From contig JAFIDK010000006.1 in the NCBI GenBank assembly GCA_017051695.1, positions 330,445 through 394,444 on the forward strand: a stretch of 64,000 bases of DNA. Reading direction: 5' to 3'. The notes under the pieces were generated by a model. It was given only the letters and a program-made list of their open reading frames with translations. It ran no database searches and was not told the DNA's origin. Shown here in pieces: positions 52,607 through 61,768 of the stretch (position 1 is its first letter; the number at the start of each line of letters is the position of its first letter). The position numbers and the translations under genes are program-made. Source of the DNA: Algoriphagus aestuarii (GTDB lineage: Bacteria; Bacteroidota; Bacteroidia; Cytophagales; Cyclobacteriaceae).

Positions 52607-53880
52607 TGCGGGAATCAGACATTCAAATTAATCGTGTGGATTGGTTGGTTGTGGCCATCTATTTTGCGCTGGTCATATTTGGTTGGTTTAACATTTATGC
52701 TGCAGTTTATGACAGTCAGGCTCCACAGAGCATGTTTGACATGTCTATTAACTCTGGGCAGCAGCTGGTAAGAATCGGTATTTCCGTGGTCTTGATTGTC
52801 CTGATCATGGTGGCAGATTATCGTTTTTTTGAAAACCTCTCCCTCTTTATCTATCTCTTTTTTATCGCACTCCTTGTCGTTACTCCTTTTATAGGAAAAG
52901 AGGTAAACGGTCAAGTCCTTACCGTCGGATTTGGTTCTTTCAGGATTCAGCCTGGCGAATTTGCAAAACTGGCTACCGCCTTGGCGCTTGCAAAAGTTAT
53001 GGAACGCCCTACTTTTGACTTAAGTAAAACCAAAAACCAATTGGTCGCTTTTGGTGTATTACTACTGCCAGTGGCTCTGATCCTCTTGCAACCAGATACT
53101 GGAACAGCAATGGTCTATTTTTCTTTACTAGTGATGTTTTACCGAGAGGGGTTTCCTCAGCGCTATTACATTCTGGGATTTGGTTTTATTGCCTTGACTC
53201 TTTTAGCCTTGGGAATTGAAAACAACCTATATCTGGTCGCTGGAATAGGACTGATTATCCTGATTTTAATCCTAATGGGGAAAAAGACATGGCAAAGGAT
53301 AGTCGTTTTTTCATTGATTGGTGTCGGGATGATTGCCTATAGCTACAGCATCGATTTTGTCGTTTCCAAGCTACCTGAGCACCAGCAAAACAGAATCATG
53401 GTACTTTTCAATCCGAATCTGGACCCATTAGGTGTGGGATGGAATGTCACCCAATCCAAGATTGCCATTGGATCAGGAGGCCTTTTGGGTAAAGGTTATT
53501 TGGAAGGAACCCAAACAAAATTTGATTTTGTACCCGAGCAACATACCGATTTTATTTTCTGTACACTTGGAGAAGAGTTTGGATGGGTAGGAAGCTTAGT
53601 GGTTATCGGGCTTTTTGTGACATTATTGGTCCGCTTGGTCATCATGGCTGAAAGACAAAAAACCAGGTTTTCCAGAATTTATGGATATGGGGTTATTTCC
53701 ATTTTGCTTTTCCACTTTATGATCAATATTGCCATGACCATAGGGTTATTCCCTGTGGTTGGTATTCCATTACCCTTTTTTAGCTATGGGGGATCTTCGC
53801 TTTGGTCTTTCACCATTATGTTGTTCATATTTGTCAAAATGGACTCCTCAAGGGCGATGCAATTGGGTAGATTGGGATAA
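52606..53880 (+). CDS. rodA: Peptidoglycan glycosyltransferase RodA (SEDS family)
   Basis: A 424-residue SEDS polymerase with about 10-11 membrane helices. Diagnostic sequences are 'RIQPGEFAKLATALALA', 'LLQPDTGTAMVYFSLL', 'GKGYLEGTQTKFDFVPEQHTDF' (split motif with the conserved 'PEQHTDF') and 'GIPLPFFSYGGSSL'. It polymerises lipid II together with PBP2. Last gene of the operon; its stop is one base from the stop of the convergent HD gene and no terminator is visible. Confidence 0.96.
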   Translation: MRESDIQINRVDWLVVAIYFALVIFGWFNIYAAVYDSQAPQSMFDMSINSGQQLVRIGISVVLIVLIMVADYRFFENLSLFIYLFFIALLVVTPFIGKEVNGQVLTVGFGSFRIQPGEFAKLATALALAKVMERPTFDLSKTKNQLVAFGVLLLPVALILLQPDTGTAMVYFSLLVMFYREGFPQRYYILGFGFIALTLLALGIENNLYLVAGIGLIILILILMGKKTWQRIVVFSLIGVGMIAYSYSIDFVVSKLPEHQQNRIMVLFNPNLDPLGVGWNVTQSKIAIGSGGLLGKGYLEGTQTKFDFVPEQHTDFIFCTLGEEFGWVGSLVVIGLFVTLLVRLVIMAERQKTRFSRIYGYGVISILLFHFMINIAMTIGLFPVVGIPLPFFSYGGSSLWSFTIMLFIFVKMDSSRAMQLGRLG

Positions 53881-53881
53881 T

Positions 53882-54457
53882 TTAGGAATTAAGCAGCTTT
53901 TTTAGCCAAAATTGCTTTTTTGGTTCCCTGTTTTTTATAGCGAAAGGAGTATGAAAATGATGGGCCTTCAAAAAATTAATCTGTAGGTTTTTCCATTGCT
54001 CTTCAGTTTCCAGAACTTTCATGTATTTCAGTTCTTTGAACAATCTAAGGCTGATTTCAGGATAATCTGACCGCCCCAAATAATCCAAATCTGCATCACA
54101 AATTATCTTTTGAATTTCATTGAGAGGAGTTTGAGGAATTTTGGTAGCCATAACCAGACCTTTCACTTCTTGGATATGCTGATCACTCATTCCGAGTTCT
54201 CTCATGATTTCTGCTGCCATACCTGATCCTACCTCTTCATGATTAGCAGGTCCTTTCAGGAATCCCATATCATGGACGATTGCTCCGGTCCTCAATAAAT
54301 AGCGTTGTTCATCCGGTAATCCTAATCTCTTGATATATTGCTCACAGACATTTAAAACATCTAGCGTATGGTCTAAACCATGATAGGATAAATAAGAAGG
54401 CAACTCTGCCTCCAATTTGCTCAAAACAATTTTTCTAAGTTTTAGATAACCTTTCAT
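53882..54457 (-). CDS. HD-domain phosphohydrolase paired with a PycTM-like membrane protein
   Basis: A 191-residue soluble HD-superfamily hydrolase. Metal ligands are in place: His26/His30 ('YHGLDHT'), His62-Asp63 ('AIVHDMGF'), His73, and Asp121/Asp123 in 'CDADLDYLG'. HD enzymes of this subclass cleave phosphoester or phosphodiester bonds in nucleotides. Related Bacteroidota proteins carry this kind of HD domain fused to a PycTM-type membrane domain (from memory); here the two parts are separate genes 15 bases apart, the HD gene second. It could degrade the signal sensed by its partner (inference). No cyclase is nearby. Convergent with rodA with a 1-base gap. Confidence 0.85.
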   Translation of the reverse strand: MKGYLKLRKIVLSKLEAELPSYLSYHGLDHTLDVLNVCEQYIKRLGLPDEQRYLLRTGAIVHDMGFLKGPANHEEVGSGMAAEIMRELGMSDQHIQEVKGLVMATKIPQTPLNEIQKIICDADLDYLGRSDYPEISLRLFKELKYMKVLETEEQWKNLQINFLKAHHFHTPFAIKNREPKKQFWLKKLLNS

Positions 54458-54472
54458 TTTATGAAAAAGAAT

Positions 54473-55039
54473 TCAGCCCTGTAACGCAGTTCTTAAGGCA
54501 TAATACAAAATAAAAACAAACAATAAGCCAATATTGAAAGAAAGAAATCTAATTGAAAGGTTAACATTACGAAATTTTGCAGCGGTGATTTTGGCATTGA
54601 TATACACCTGTTCTCCCAATTGATCCAGATATGGTCTTCTTTTAATGCTTATTTCTTCCAATTTCCTGACATATTCTTTAATGGTGCCATAGGATTGTAT
54701 GATATCCCCAAAAAAGAACACGCTTTTATCAAATTTGCTCTCAATCTGAGGCATAAAACATCTGAAACTGTAATAAATAGAAGTCACACTAAACATAAAC
54801 CATAGTGCGAGAAAAAAATAAATAAAAGGATCCAAAGCCGCTACTTCTATCAAATGATCCGAAAACTGAAAAAAAACATTGATCAACAACCCGTAAAATG
54901 ATAACACCAATCCGGCCTTGATTTCTGAAGCTTTGATTAAATCTCTTAAATAATTGATCAGGTACCAATAGTTATCGACAATATCCAGTCCATCATCGAA
55001 CTCAGGAATATTGTCAATCCCTTTTTCTTTTTTGACCAT
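54473..55039 (-). CDS. PycTM-like (Pycsar effector family, DUF5706-like) membrane protein
   Basis: A 188-residue protein with three predicted membrane helices: about 42-62, 71-93 and 163-183. The pattern around helix 1, 'LIKASEIKAGLVLSFYG' (34-50), plus 'FFFGDIIQSYG' (108-118) and 'VYINAKITAAKFRNVNLSIR' before helix 3, is that of the PycTM family, transmembrane effectors of the Pycsar anti-phage system that respond to cCMP or cUMP. Homology is judged by eye. It is the first gene of a two-gene operon with the HD hydrolase. No pyrimidine cyclase gene lies within the window, so a defence role is a hypothesis; a housekeeping signalling role is the alternative. Confidence 0.72.
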   Translation of the reverse strand: MVKKEKGIDNIPEFDDGLDIVDNYWYLINYLRDLIKASEIKAGLVLSFYGLLINVFFQFSDHLIEVAALDPFIYFFLALWFMFSVTSIYYSFRCFMPQIESKFDKSVFFFGDIIQSYGTIKEYVRKLEEISIKRRPYLDQLGEQVYINAKITAAKFRNVNLSIRFLSFNIGLLFVFILYYALRTALQG

Positions 55040-55144
55040 TTAGGATTGGGGTTTACGAAAAATAAATTCCTTTAAATTCAAAATAATCCACGATTTAAAC
55101 AAATTCTTTAATTCAGAATAGAATTTTGCCCTCTAAAATAAAAA

Positions 55145-55165
55145 AGGACATTATTGGAATGTCCT
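55145..55165 (-). terminator. Terminator after the 55189 gene
   Basis: Arms AGGACATT (55145-55152) and AATGTCCT (55158-55165), extended by A/T pairs, loop ATTGG, T-run on the minus strand. It separates the PycTM-HD operon from the gene upstream. Confidence 0.85.
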
Positions 55166-55188
55166 TTTTTCTACGAGATCAAATACAT

Positions 55189-56295
55189 TTAAACTTCATC
55201 AAACTTTCTATAAATCAATAACAGGAATTCCTGAACTGGTTCTGTGTCAGTCTCCCAGTTTAATTCTGAGGCATACCTGGTGTTTACCAATTGAATGGCT
55301 TCATTAAAATTAGTGCATTCGTCGATTGATTTTAAAGCATGTGTCAACAAATCAGAATTGCCGTCGAATAACTCCTTGGTAAACATAAAACGCTGGTTGA
55401 TGGCAAGACTTTCGGACAATTCTCCGATGACTCCCCTCATTCCTTTATAAGACTCAGAAGCAAATCGTGATTTTAAAGCCTGAGGATTAATCCCATTTCC
55501 ATTTGCTAAAGGTGCTACAGGTTCCGGAGTTTTAACCGGTTGCTTGACTTCCTCCTTCACCTCTATTTCCTCATTTATTGCTGCTGGCTCCTTCTCTTCA
55601 ATTCTTTCAAAAAATGAAGTCTCTGTTTCTTCTTCTGTTTTTTGAGGCGCTACATAATAAGAAGTCGGTTCCGACTTTTCAAAATAATGATCCAGATCAA
55701 ACACCTTAACATCCCCAAACGTCGCCAACAATAAATTCTCTGACTCCAGAGTATCTTTCACTACCTGATAATTGGCACTGATGGCACGCTGGTATTCTCC
55801 TTTATCCAAACCAAAACCTGCTTTATCGATCAAAAATGTAATGGCCCGATCATGCCATTTATAATATTTCTTATTTTCCTTCAGGTAATCATTTACTTTC
55901 CCATCAGGAGCTTTTGAGATTTCGGTTTGGTAAAAAGAAACCGGATCTGTTGCCAATTGAACCGCCTGAGTGACTGCCGTCACCACCAAAGGCTCCAAAT
56001 GCTCTCTTTCAACTTTGATCCTTCTGGAAAGCACATTCATAAACTGGGTCAATGCCTCATGCACGGCGATGTCTCTGTAATCAAAAAACGGATTTCTTTT
56101 CAATTTGGCGAGTTCCTCTTGCCAAAGCTCAAAAAGCCGTTTGATTATAAAAAAATTCACCTGGGTACTACTGGTCAGTTGGATGATATCCTGCCCAGTA
56201 ATGTATTGCTTAGAAGAAAAAAAGCCATCGCAGACGATGCTAGCGTATTCTTTGGCATATTTTTCTAAATAATTGCTGTTAATTTGAATTGTCAT
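55189..56295 (-). CDS. Conserved-looking hypothetical protein, soluble
   Basis: A 368-residue protein without signal peptide or membrane helix. Residues 1-215 are helical and orderly ('IKRLFELWQEELAKLKRNPFFD', 'ALTQFMNVLSRRIKVEREHLE'), 215-275 is an acidic, Pro/Glu-rich disordered linker, and 280-368 is a second helical domain ('RFMFTKELFDGNSDLLTHALK', ending 'LLLIYRKFDEV'). This two-domain layout occurs in other Bacteroidota hypothetical proteins (memory), but I cannot name a family or function. It is divergent from the ferredoxin gene with 32 bases between start codons. Confidence 0.75.
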   Translation of the reverse strand: MTIQINSNYLEKYAKEYASIVCDGFFSSKQYITGQDIIQLTSSTQVNFFIIKRLFELWQEELAKLKRNPFFDYRDIAVHEALTQFMNVLSRRIKVEREHLEPLVVTAVTQAVQLATDPVSFYQTEISKAPDGKVNDYLKENKKYYKWHDRAITFLIDKAGFGLDKGEYQRAISANYQVVKDTLESENLLLATFGDVKVFDLDHYFEKSEPTSYYVAPQKTEEETETSFFERIEEKEPAAINEEIEVKEEVKQPVKTPEPVAPLANGNGINPQALKSRFASESYKGMRGVIGELSESLAINQRFMFTKELFDGNSDLLTHALKSIDECTNFNEAIQLVNTRYASELNWETDTEPVQEFLLLIYRKFDEV

Positions 56296-56327
56296 TGAAT
56301 AGTCTTGTTTAAAAAAACAACGTAAAA

Positions 56328-56654
56328 ATGCCTCGAATAGTCATTCAAAATCTATTTAATCGAGAAATTTATTCGAAAGCAGCTTCTCGTAAAGTTATCG
56401 AAATTATTCATGAAAATGGAATAGATTGGATGCATGCCTGTGGGAAAAAGGGCCGATGTACTACTTGCAAAATAATAGTGCTGGAAGGAAGCGAAAATTT
56501 AAGCCCACATACTGATGCAGAACAAAAATTCCTAAACCAAGGCAGGTTAAAAAAGCAGGAACGTCTATCTTGTCAGGCAGAGTTAGTCTCTGGTGATCTG
56601 ATTGTCAGAGTCGCAGAAATAAATAAATTTCCTCATTTAGAATACAGTCATTAA
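56328..56654 (+). CDS. 2Fe-2S ferredoxin
   Basis: A 108-residue ferredoxin with cluster ligands Cys38, Cys44, Cys47 and Cys82 ('HACGKKGRCTTC', 'RLSCQ'), the C-x5-C-x2-C spacing of adrenodoxin/ISC-type and Bacteroidota ferredoxins. Partner unknown; no isc or suf gene is near. Cytoplasmic. First gene of ferredoxin-tdk-recO, 3 bases before tdk. Confidence 0.9.
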   Translation: MPRIVIQNLFNREIYSKAASRKVIEIIHENGIDWMHACGKKGRCTTCKIIVLEGSENLSPHTDAEQKFLNQGRLKKQERLSCQAELVSGDLIVRVAEINKFPHLEYSH

Positions 56655-56657
56655 GGT

Positions 56658-57242
56658 ATGTTTATCGAACCTTCAATCGGAAGGAATAAATCTCCTGAGC
56701 GCAAAGGGCAGATTGAAGTGATTTGCGGATCGATGTTTTCCGGAAAAACGGAGGAATTGATCAGGAGGCTGAACAGGGCCAAAATCGCCAGGCAAAAAGT
56801 AGAGATTTTTAAACCTTCGATCGATAGAAGATACAGTGATTCTGAAGTCGTGTCTCACAATGAAAATACAATCCGGTCAACACCGGTAGATTTTGCGGGA
56901 GACATTTTATTGCTTAGTGGAGATTGTGATGTGGTGGGCATAGATGAAGTCCAGTTTTTTGATCAGGAAATCATCCCAGTGGCCCAAAACTTGGCACGTC
57001 AAGGCAAAAGGGTAATTCTAGCAGGGTTGGATATGGATTTTGAAGGAAGACCATTTGAGCCTATGCCGCAGTTGATGGCGATAGCGGAGTATGTAACAAA
57101 AGTTCATGCCATTTGTATGAAATGCGGTGATCTTGCTGCTTTTTCCTTTCGGCTTTCCGATGCTAAACAAAAGGTCATGCTAGGTGAAAAAGAAGCCTAT
57201 GAAGCCAGGTGTCGAAAATGCTTTTTTGAAGACAGACGCTAA
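56658..57242 (+). CDS. tdk: Thymidine kinase
   Basis: A 194-residue type II thymidine kinase. P-loop '[14 protein letters not shown]' at 24-37, Walker-B-like '[12 protein letters not shown]', the lasso region '[17 protein letters not shown]' and the zinc ribbon 'CMKCG...CRKC' complete the family pattern. It phosphorylates thymidine in the salvage pathway. The stop TAA shares its last base with the recO ATG. Confidence 0.96.
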   Translation: MFIEPSIGRNKSPERKGQIEVICGSMFSGKTEELIRRLNRAKIARQKVEIFKPSIDRRYSDSEVVSHNENTIRSTPVDFAGDILLLSGDCDVVGIDEVQFFDQEIIPVAQNLARQGKRVILAGLDMDFEGRPFEPMPQLMAIAEYVTKVHAICMKCGDLAAFSFRLSDAKQKVMLGEKEAYEARCRKCFFEDRR

Positions 57243-57931
57243 TGCTGCACAAAACCAAAGGAATTGTATTAAGCTATATCCGATACAAGGAAACCAGTAT
57301 CATTTGCAAAATTTTCACCCGTGAGTTGGGACTTAAATCCTATTTGGTAAACGGCGTAAGAAGCCAAAAAAGCAAAACTACCATCGCACTTTACCAGCCA
57401 ATGAATGTCCTGGAAATGGTGGTTTATAACAGAGACAATTCAGGACTTCAAAGGATTTCAGAGGTAAAACTTGCCCAGGCTAACCAATTAATCCCATTTG
57501 ATTTTAACAGGACTGGACTGGCCATGTTTATGACTGAAGTGATATCTAAATCCATTTTTGAAAATTATCAAAACGAGTCTTTATTTGATTTTTTGGAAGA
57601 GAGTATCGGTAAATTGGACCAGAAAGAAACGCCACTGATGCATTTTCCACTCGTGTTTTTAATAGAAAACGCGAAGTTTTTAGGCTTTGCCCCAGAAAGT
57701 GCCAAAGAATTTTTATCTGAAAATTTAGGACAACCTTTCGACCTCAATGAAATTCCTTTGGCAGAAAATTTCATTGAAAAACTCCTGTTTTATAATTATT
57801 CCTGCGATGAAAAAGTAGCCTTAGGGCTAAGGAGAAAGGTTTTGGATCATTTGTTGGAATTTTATAATCAGCAACTGGAAACTAACCAAACTTGGAAATC
57901 TATGACTATATTAAGACAGTTATTGAGTTGA
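57242..57931 (+). CDS. recO: DNA repair protein RecO
   Basis: A 229-residue RecO: N-terminal OB fold ('KTKGIVLSYIRYKETSIICKIFTRELG', first line split here as 'GIVLSYIRYKETS') and a helical C-terminal domain. The zinc-site cysteines of some RecO proteins are missing, as is usual in Bacteroidota. RecO with RecR loads RecA on SSB-coated DNA. Overlaps tdk by one base; 206 bases precede rho. Confidence 0.9.
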   Translation: MLHKTKGIVLSYIRYKETSIICKIFTRELGLKSYLVNGVRSQKSKTTIALYQPMNVLEMVVYNRDNSGLQRISEVKLAQANQLIPFDFNRTGLAMFMTEVISKSIFENYQNESLFDFLEESIGKLDQKETPLMHFPLVFLIENAKFLGFAPESAKEFLSENLGQPFDLNEIPLAENFIEKLLFYNYSCDEKVALGLRRKVLDHLLEFYNQQLETNQTWKSMTILRQLLS

Positions 57932-58024
57932 GTACAAATCAATTGCTTGGAAAAACATTCAAATAAAAATAAAATTTGCTTAATCCAACATGATCCTTTA
58001 ATATTGTGTCGTAACGTGAATGTG

Positions 58025-58046
58025 CAAGTCAGCCCACTTTGACTTG
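58025..58046 (+). promoter_or_regulatory. Hairpin in the rho leader
   Basis: CAAGTCA (58025-58031) and TGACTTG (58040-58046) pair perfectly, followed by 'AGTTTTTCC' and, further on, an eight-T run at 58063-58070. It lies 92 bases before the rho ATG and could be an attenuator; rho genes are often autoregulated. Confidence 0.4.
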
Positions 58047-58137
58047 AGTTTTTCCTGCAGAATTTTTTTTGCTCAGAAAATCAATCACGATCCCAAATAC
58101 CGCATTTTACAATATCTTATTATTTCATACCCTCTTT

Positions 58138-59895
58138 ATGTACAACATAGAAGAACTCAGAATCAGACTTTTGTCTGAACTGAAGGAAATCGCTGAGGAA
58201 CTTGGAGTTAAAAATCACAAAACTCTGAAAAAAGACGATCTAGTCTACGCGATCCTTGATCAGCAAGCCATCACCCCAGAAAAAGCTTTGCCTAAGAAAA
58301 AACCTTCTGTTGCCGAAGCCGGCTCAAAAACGGAAGAAGTCACAAAAAGTGAAAGTTCGAGTAAACCCTCAGCTGAGGAACCTGAATTTAAACCGAAGTT
58401 TAAGAGACAAAATGTGACTGAGATTCCTAAAGAAGCTCCAGCAGACAAAGCATCAGTCGAGGAAGAGAAAAAGCCGGAACCAAGGCCTGAAAGAGCTCCT
58501 AAACGAGAACAACCTGCAAAAGCAGAAAAAGCTGCGGCAGAAACATCCAAGGAGGAGGAGGCAAAAACCTTTAGACCAAGAAAAAGAGTTTTTGAAGAAA
58601 AAGGAGCAGAAGAAGTTCCATCCCAAACTGCCTCAAGCCCCTCTCCTAATGAAAAACCAGAGCAGGAAGTAGAATTGCCAAAAAGAAAAAACTTCAAATC
58701 CCAAGACGAAGTAATGGCACCTGCAGCAGAAACCTCCCACCATTCAAACAGAAAACGTCCCTTTGTCAATGCAAGAGAGTTTGATGGAGTTATCGTCAAT
58801 GAAGGTGTATTGGAAATGATGCAAGAAGGATACGGATTCCTAAGATCTTTGGACTATAACTACCTTGCCTCACCAGATGATATTTACGTATCTCCAAGCC
58901 AGGTAAAATTATTTGGCCTGAAAACAGGAGATCACATCAAAGGATCTATTCGTCCTCCAAAAGAAGGCGAAAAGTATTTTGCTCTATTGAAAATAGAGAC
59001 AGTCAACGGAAAAACCACTGACGAAATCAGAGACAGGGTACCTTTCGAATACCTGACTCCGCTTTTCCCGGAAGAAAGGTTAAACCTATCGACATCCCCT
59101 GACAAGATGTCGACAAGAATTCTGGATTTGTTCGCTCCTATAGGCAAAGGGCAAAGAGGAATGATTGTAGCACAGCCTAAAACTGGTAAGACAGTTCTTC
59201 TGCAACAAATCGCGAATGCCATTACCAAAAACCATCCTGAGGTACATTTGATGATCCTTTTGATCGACGAGCGTCCTGAAGAGGTGACAGACATGGCTAG
59301 ATCTGTGAATGCGGAAGTAATTTCCTCTACGTTTGACGAGACAGCAGATAGGCATGTAAAAGTTGCCAATATTGTTTTGGAAAAAGCAAAAAGAATGGTC
59401 GAAGTAGGTCATGATGTAGTCATATTACTTGACTCCATCACCAGACTTGCAAGAGCTCATAATACAGTGGTACCAAGTTCAGGAAAGATTCTCTCCGGTG
59501 GTGTGGATGCCAACGCCCTTCATAAGCCAAAACGTTTCTTTGGTGCTGCAAGAAATGTGGAAAATGGTGGTTCCTTAACTATCATTGCCACTGCCCTAGT
59601 GGAAACAGGATCTAAAATGGATGAGGTAATCTTTGAAGAATTCAAAGGAACCGGTAACATGGAATTGGCACTGGATCGTAAGCTATCTAATAGAAGAATC
59701 TATCCAGCCATCGATGTATTGAGTTCGGGAACCAGAAGAGAAGATTTGTTGATGGATAAAGAAGAAATGCAGCGCGTTTGGATTTTGAGAAAATTGATGA
59801 GCGATATGACAGCTCAGGAGTCCATGGAATTCCTTCTTCAGCGAATGAAAGGCACCCGGGATAATGCCGAGTTCCTGATCAGTATGAATGGGTAA
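58138..59895 (+). CDS. rho: Transcription termination factor Rho with insertion
   Basis: 585 residues from ATG 58138 ('[23 protein letters not shown]', of which the first 20 are the Rho-N start); an upstream frame to 58069 is not conserved. Rho-N (1-42) is followed by a charged, disordered insertion (about 45-215, Lys/Glu/Pro/Ala-rich) before the RNA-binding cold-shock-like domain and the ATPase core (P-loop 'AQPKTGKT' near 345, '[16 protein letters not shown]' near 425). E. coli Rho is 419 residues; Bacteroidota Rho often carries such an insert. It is followed by a strong terminator. Confidence 0.95.
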   Translation: MYNIEELRIRLLSELKEIAEELGVKNHKTLKKDDLVYAILDQQAITPEKALPKKKPSVAEAGSKTEEVTKSESSSKPSAEEPEFKPKFKRQNVTEIPKEAPADKASVEEEKKPEPRPERAPKREQPAKAEKAAAETSKEEEAKTFRPRKRVFEEKGAEEVPSQTASSPSPNEKPEQEVELPKRKNFKSQDEVMAPAAETSHHSNRKRPFVNAREFDGVIVNEGVLEMMQEGYGFLRSLDYNYLASPDDIYVSPSQVKLFGLKTGDHIKGSIRPPKEGEKYFALLKIETVNGKTTDEIRDRVPFEYLTPLFPEERLNLSTSPDKMSTRILDLFAPIGKGQRGMIVAQPKTGKTVLLQQIANAITKNHPEVHLMILLIDERPEEVTDMARSVNAEVISSTFDETADRHVKVANIVLEKAKRMVEVGHDVVILLDSITRLARAHNTVVPSSGKILSGGVDANALHKPKRFFGAARNVENGGSLTIIATALVETGSKMDEVIFEEFKGTGNMELALDRKLSNRRIYPAIDVLSSGTRREDLLMDKEEMQRVWILRKLMSDMTAQESMEFLLQRMKGTRDNAEFLISMNG

Positions 59896-59920
59896 ACCAA
59901 AACTTCTGATTTTGTTTAAA

Positions 59921-59950
59921 AGCCTTTGATTCAAAAATGAATCAAAGGCT
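59921..59950 (+). terminator. rho terminator
   Basis: Perfect 13-bp stem AGCCTTTGATTCA (59921-59933) / TGAATCAAAGGCT (59938-59950), AAAA loop, followed by TTTT. Confidence 0.92.
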
Positions 59951-60049
59951 TTTTCATTTTTAAATAGTCATGAGTAACATGAAATAATTTTTTTACTATT
60001 TATTCGACATATTTTTTGGTTTAAATATTACAAATAGTTTTAGACTATT

Positions 60050-60057
60050 TACTTTTG
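60050..60057 (+). promoter_or_regulatory. Candidate -7 box for the first glycine-rich gene
   Basis: TACTTTTG fits TAnnTTTG; it would give a leader of about 185 bases. Confidence 0.38.
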
Positions 60058-60250
60058 CATCACCCTAAACAATTACCCTTTAATAACTGTTATTCAATCA
60101 ATTAAATCTTAATTTTTAAGGTTTATAATTTAAATATCAGTTGAATTTCTTAGTCACCGCTGATTATTATTTATTCAGCTATTTATCGTTTCTTCAAAAA
60201 ATTTGGTTTATGGTCTGACCCTAACTGAAACTGAATTTTAAGTTTATTAG

Positions 60251-61768
60251 ATGCCTCAAAAACTTGTTGCCAAGGGCTTCAAATTAAATTTGTATGCTCT
60301 ATTGCGATTCTCTTTGCTTACTATCTCTTCTCTGGGGAGTGTTTTAGAGTCTTCGGCTCAATATGTAAGGTCTATTAACGCGACTAAGACCTACACAACC
60401 CATGGAACTTTCACCATTACAGATCTTGCAGATATAACAGGGTTTGATCCATCAAATGAAATTTTTGCAGTTGCAAATGTAGATATCCTACTCGTTGGGG
60501 GTGGAGGGGGAGGAGGAGGAGGCACTTCTGCAGGAGGAGGAGGAGGAGGCGAAGTAAAAGTCATCAATTTAGACCTGAACCTTGGAGCCCAATTGATAAT
60601 AACCATAGGGAACGGAGGAAACGGTTCTTCTAATTCTAGCAATAGAGGAACAACCGGTGGAAATACAATTGTTGTTTTAAATTCTGGAAGCACCACAAAT
60701 ACTTACAGAGCAAATGGAGGAGGCTACGGAGGAGGATCTGGCGCAAATAGAGATGGAGGAACTGGCGGTTCAGGTGGAGGTGGTGGCGCAAGAAAAACGC
60801 CATCTGCACAAGCAGGACCTGGATCAGGAGGAGGTACTAGTTCAGGAGCCGGAGGTGGAAGTACATATTTAAATTCTGGTGGAAACGGAAGTTTCACAAC
60901 AAGTGTATTAGCAGCTGGTGCTGGCGGAGGTGGTGCTTCTGGAGCAGGCACTTCTGGAATTTCACTTCCTGGTATTGGACAGGGAGGAAATGGGGGAAAT
61001 GGTATTATGCCAAGTGGCTTTACTGGTAATTATGGAGCAGGTGGAGGTGGAACTGGTACTACTGCAAATGGCATAGGAGGGAATGGTTATGGTTCAAATG
61101 GCTCAGGAGGGAATGCAGGAGCCACTAGAGGAAATGACGGTTTTAATGGAGTAGTTGTTGTCAATATTAACTACAGAATTTTACCTGTGGAATTTTTATA
61201 TTTTAATACCACTTACAATCCTAAAGAACAAAAAAGTTTAGTGGAATGGGCCACATCCAAAGAATCGGAAAACTCCCACTTTGAAGTTGAGCGAGCTATA
61301 AATTCTGTAAAAGAATGGGAAACCATTGCTACAATAGATGCGAAAGGCTATAGTGAGGAAACTACCGAATATCACTATATAGATAATGAATTGACCTTTG
61401 TTAACGGAAATGTTTTTTATAGAATTAAACAAGTTGATTTCGACGGAACTTTCAGTTATAGCAATACAAAGGCTATTCAAATCAATAATCTCCGATTGGA
61501 CAAATCCGCTTGGCTTGCATTTCCAAACCCTAGTTCAGTTGGAACAGGGCTTAGTTTAAAGCTTGTTCGAGAAGATCTTTATCAGGATGAACCCATTTTT
61601 TTTACTATTACCAATACCTTGGGAGATGGAATATCAGGTGTTGCCTCTTCGCCAAAAGAACTAGAAGAAATAGCTTCAGAATTTTTAAATAAAAGAAGCT
61701 GCAACTTTTTTATTTTGGAAATAAACTGGGGGCTACATTCCGAAATCATAAAATTGATCAGGAATTGA
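60251..61768 (+). CDS. Glycine-rich surface protein with T9SS-type C-terminal region
   Basis: A 505-residue exported protein. Signal peptide about 1-36 (basic start, then 'LLRFSLLTISSLGSVLESSAQ'). Residues 80-310 are extremely rich in Gly with Asn, Ser and Ala ('VDILLVGGGGGGGGGTSAGG'), a sheet-forming glycine-rich module known from large surface proteins. Residues 320-415 are a beta-rich domain common in secreted Bacteroidota proteins ('LPVEFLYFNTTY', 'FEVERAINSVKEWETI', 'VFYRIKQVDFDGTFSYSNT'). The last 85 residues start with 'AFPNPSS' and resemble a type IX secretion sorting domain, ending 'IIKLIRN'. Probably cell-surface or secreted; function unknown. Confidence 0.82.
   Translation: MPQKLVAKGFKLNLYALLRFSLLTISSLGSVLESSAQYVRSINATKTYTTHGTFTITDLADITGFDPSNEIFAVANVDILLVGGGGGGGGGTSAGGGGGGEVKVINLDLNLGAQLIITIGNGGNGSSNSSNRGTTGGNTIVVLNSGSTTNTYRANGGGYGGGSGANRDGGTGGSGGGGGARKTPSAQAGPGSGGGTSSGAGGGSTYLNSGGNGSFTTSVLAAGAGGGGASGAGTSGISLPGIGQGGNGGNGIMPSGFTGNYGAGGGGTGTTANGIGGNGYGSNGSGGNAGATRGNDGFNGVVVVNINYRILPVEFLYFNTTYNPKEQKSLVEWATSKESENSHFEVERAINSVKEWETIATIDAKGYSEETTEYHYIDNELTFVNGNVFYRIKQVDFDGTFSYSNTKAIQINNLRLDKSAWLAFPNPSSVGTGLSLKLVREDLYQDEPIFFTITNTLGDGISGVASSPKELEEIASEFLNKRSCNFFILEINWGLHSEIIKLIRN

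Larger units (their letters stand above)
59896..60250 (+). other. AT-rich intergenic region between rho and the first glycine-rich gene
   Basis: 355 bases without a gene. It holds the rho terminator (59921-59950), a -7 box (60050-60057) and a short palindrome AATAAC-T-GTTATT (60082-60094) that could be an operator. The rest is AT-rich without clear structure. Confidence 0.6.

Noticed and set aside
52606-56295. Complete Pycsar or CBASS locus
   Set aside because: No cyclase or CD-NTase-like gene lies next to the PycTM-like protein; only an effector-like and an HD gene are present.
58260-58799. 179-codon minus-strand frame
   Set aside because: Antisense of the charged insertion in rho; no start context or homologous features.
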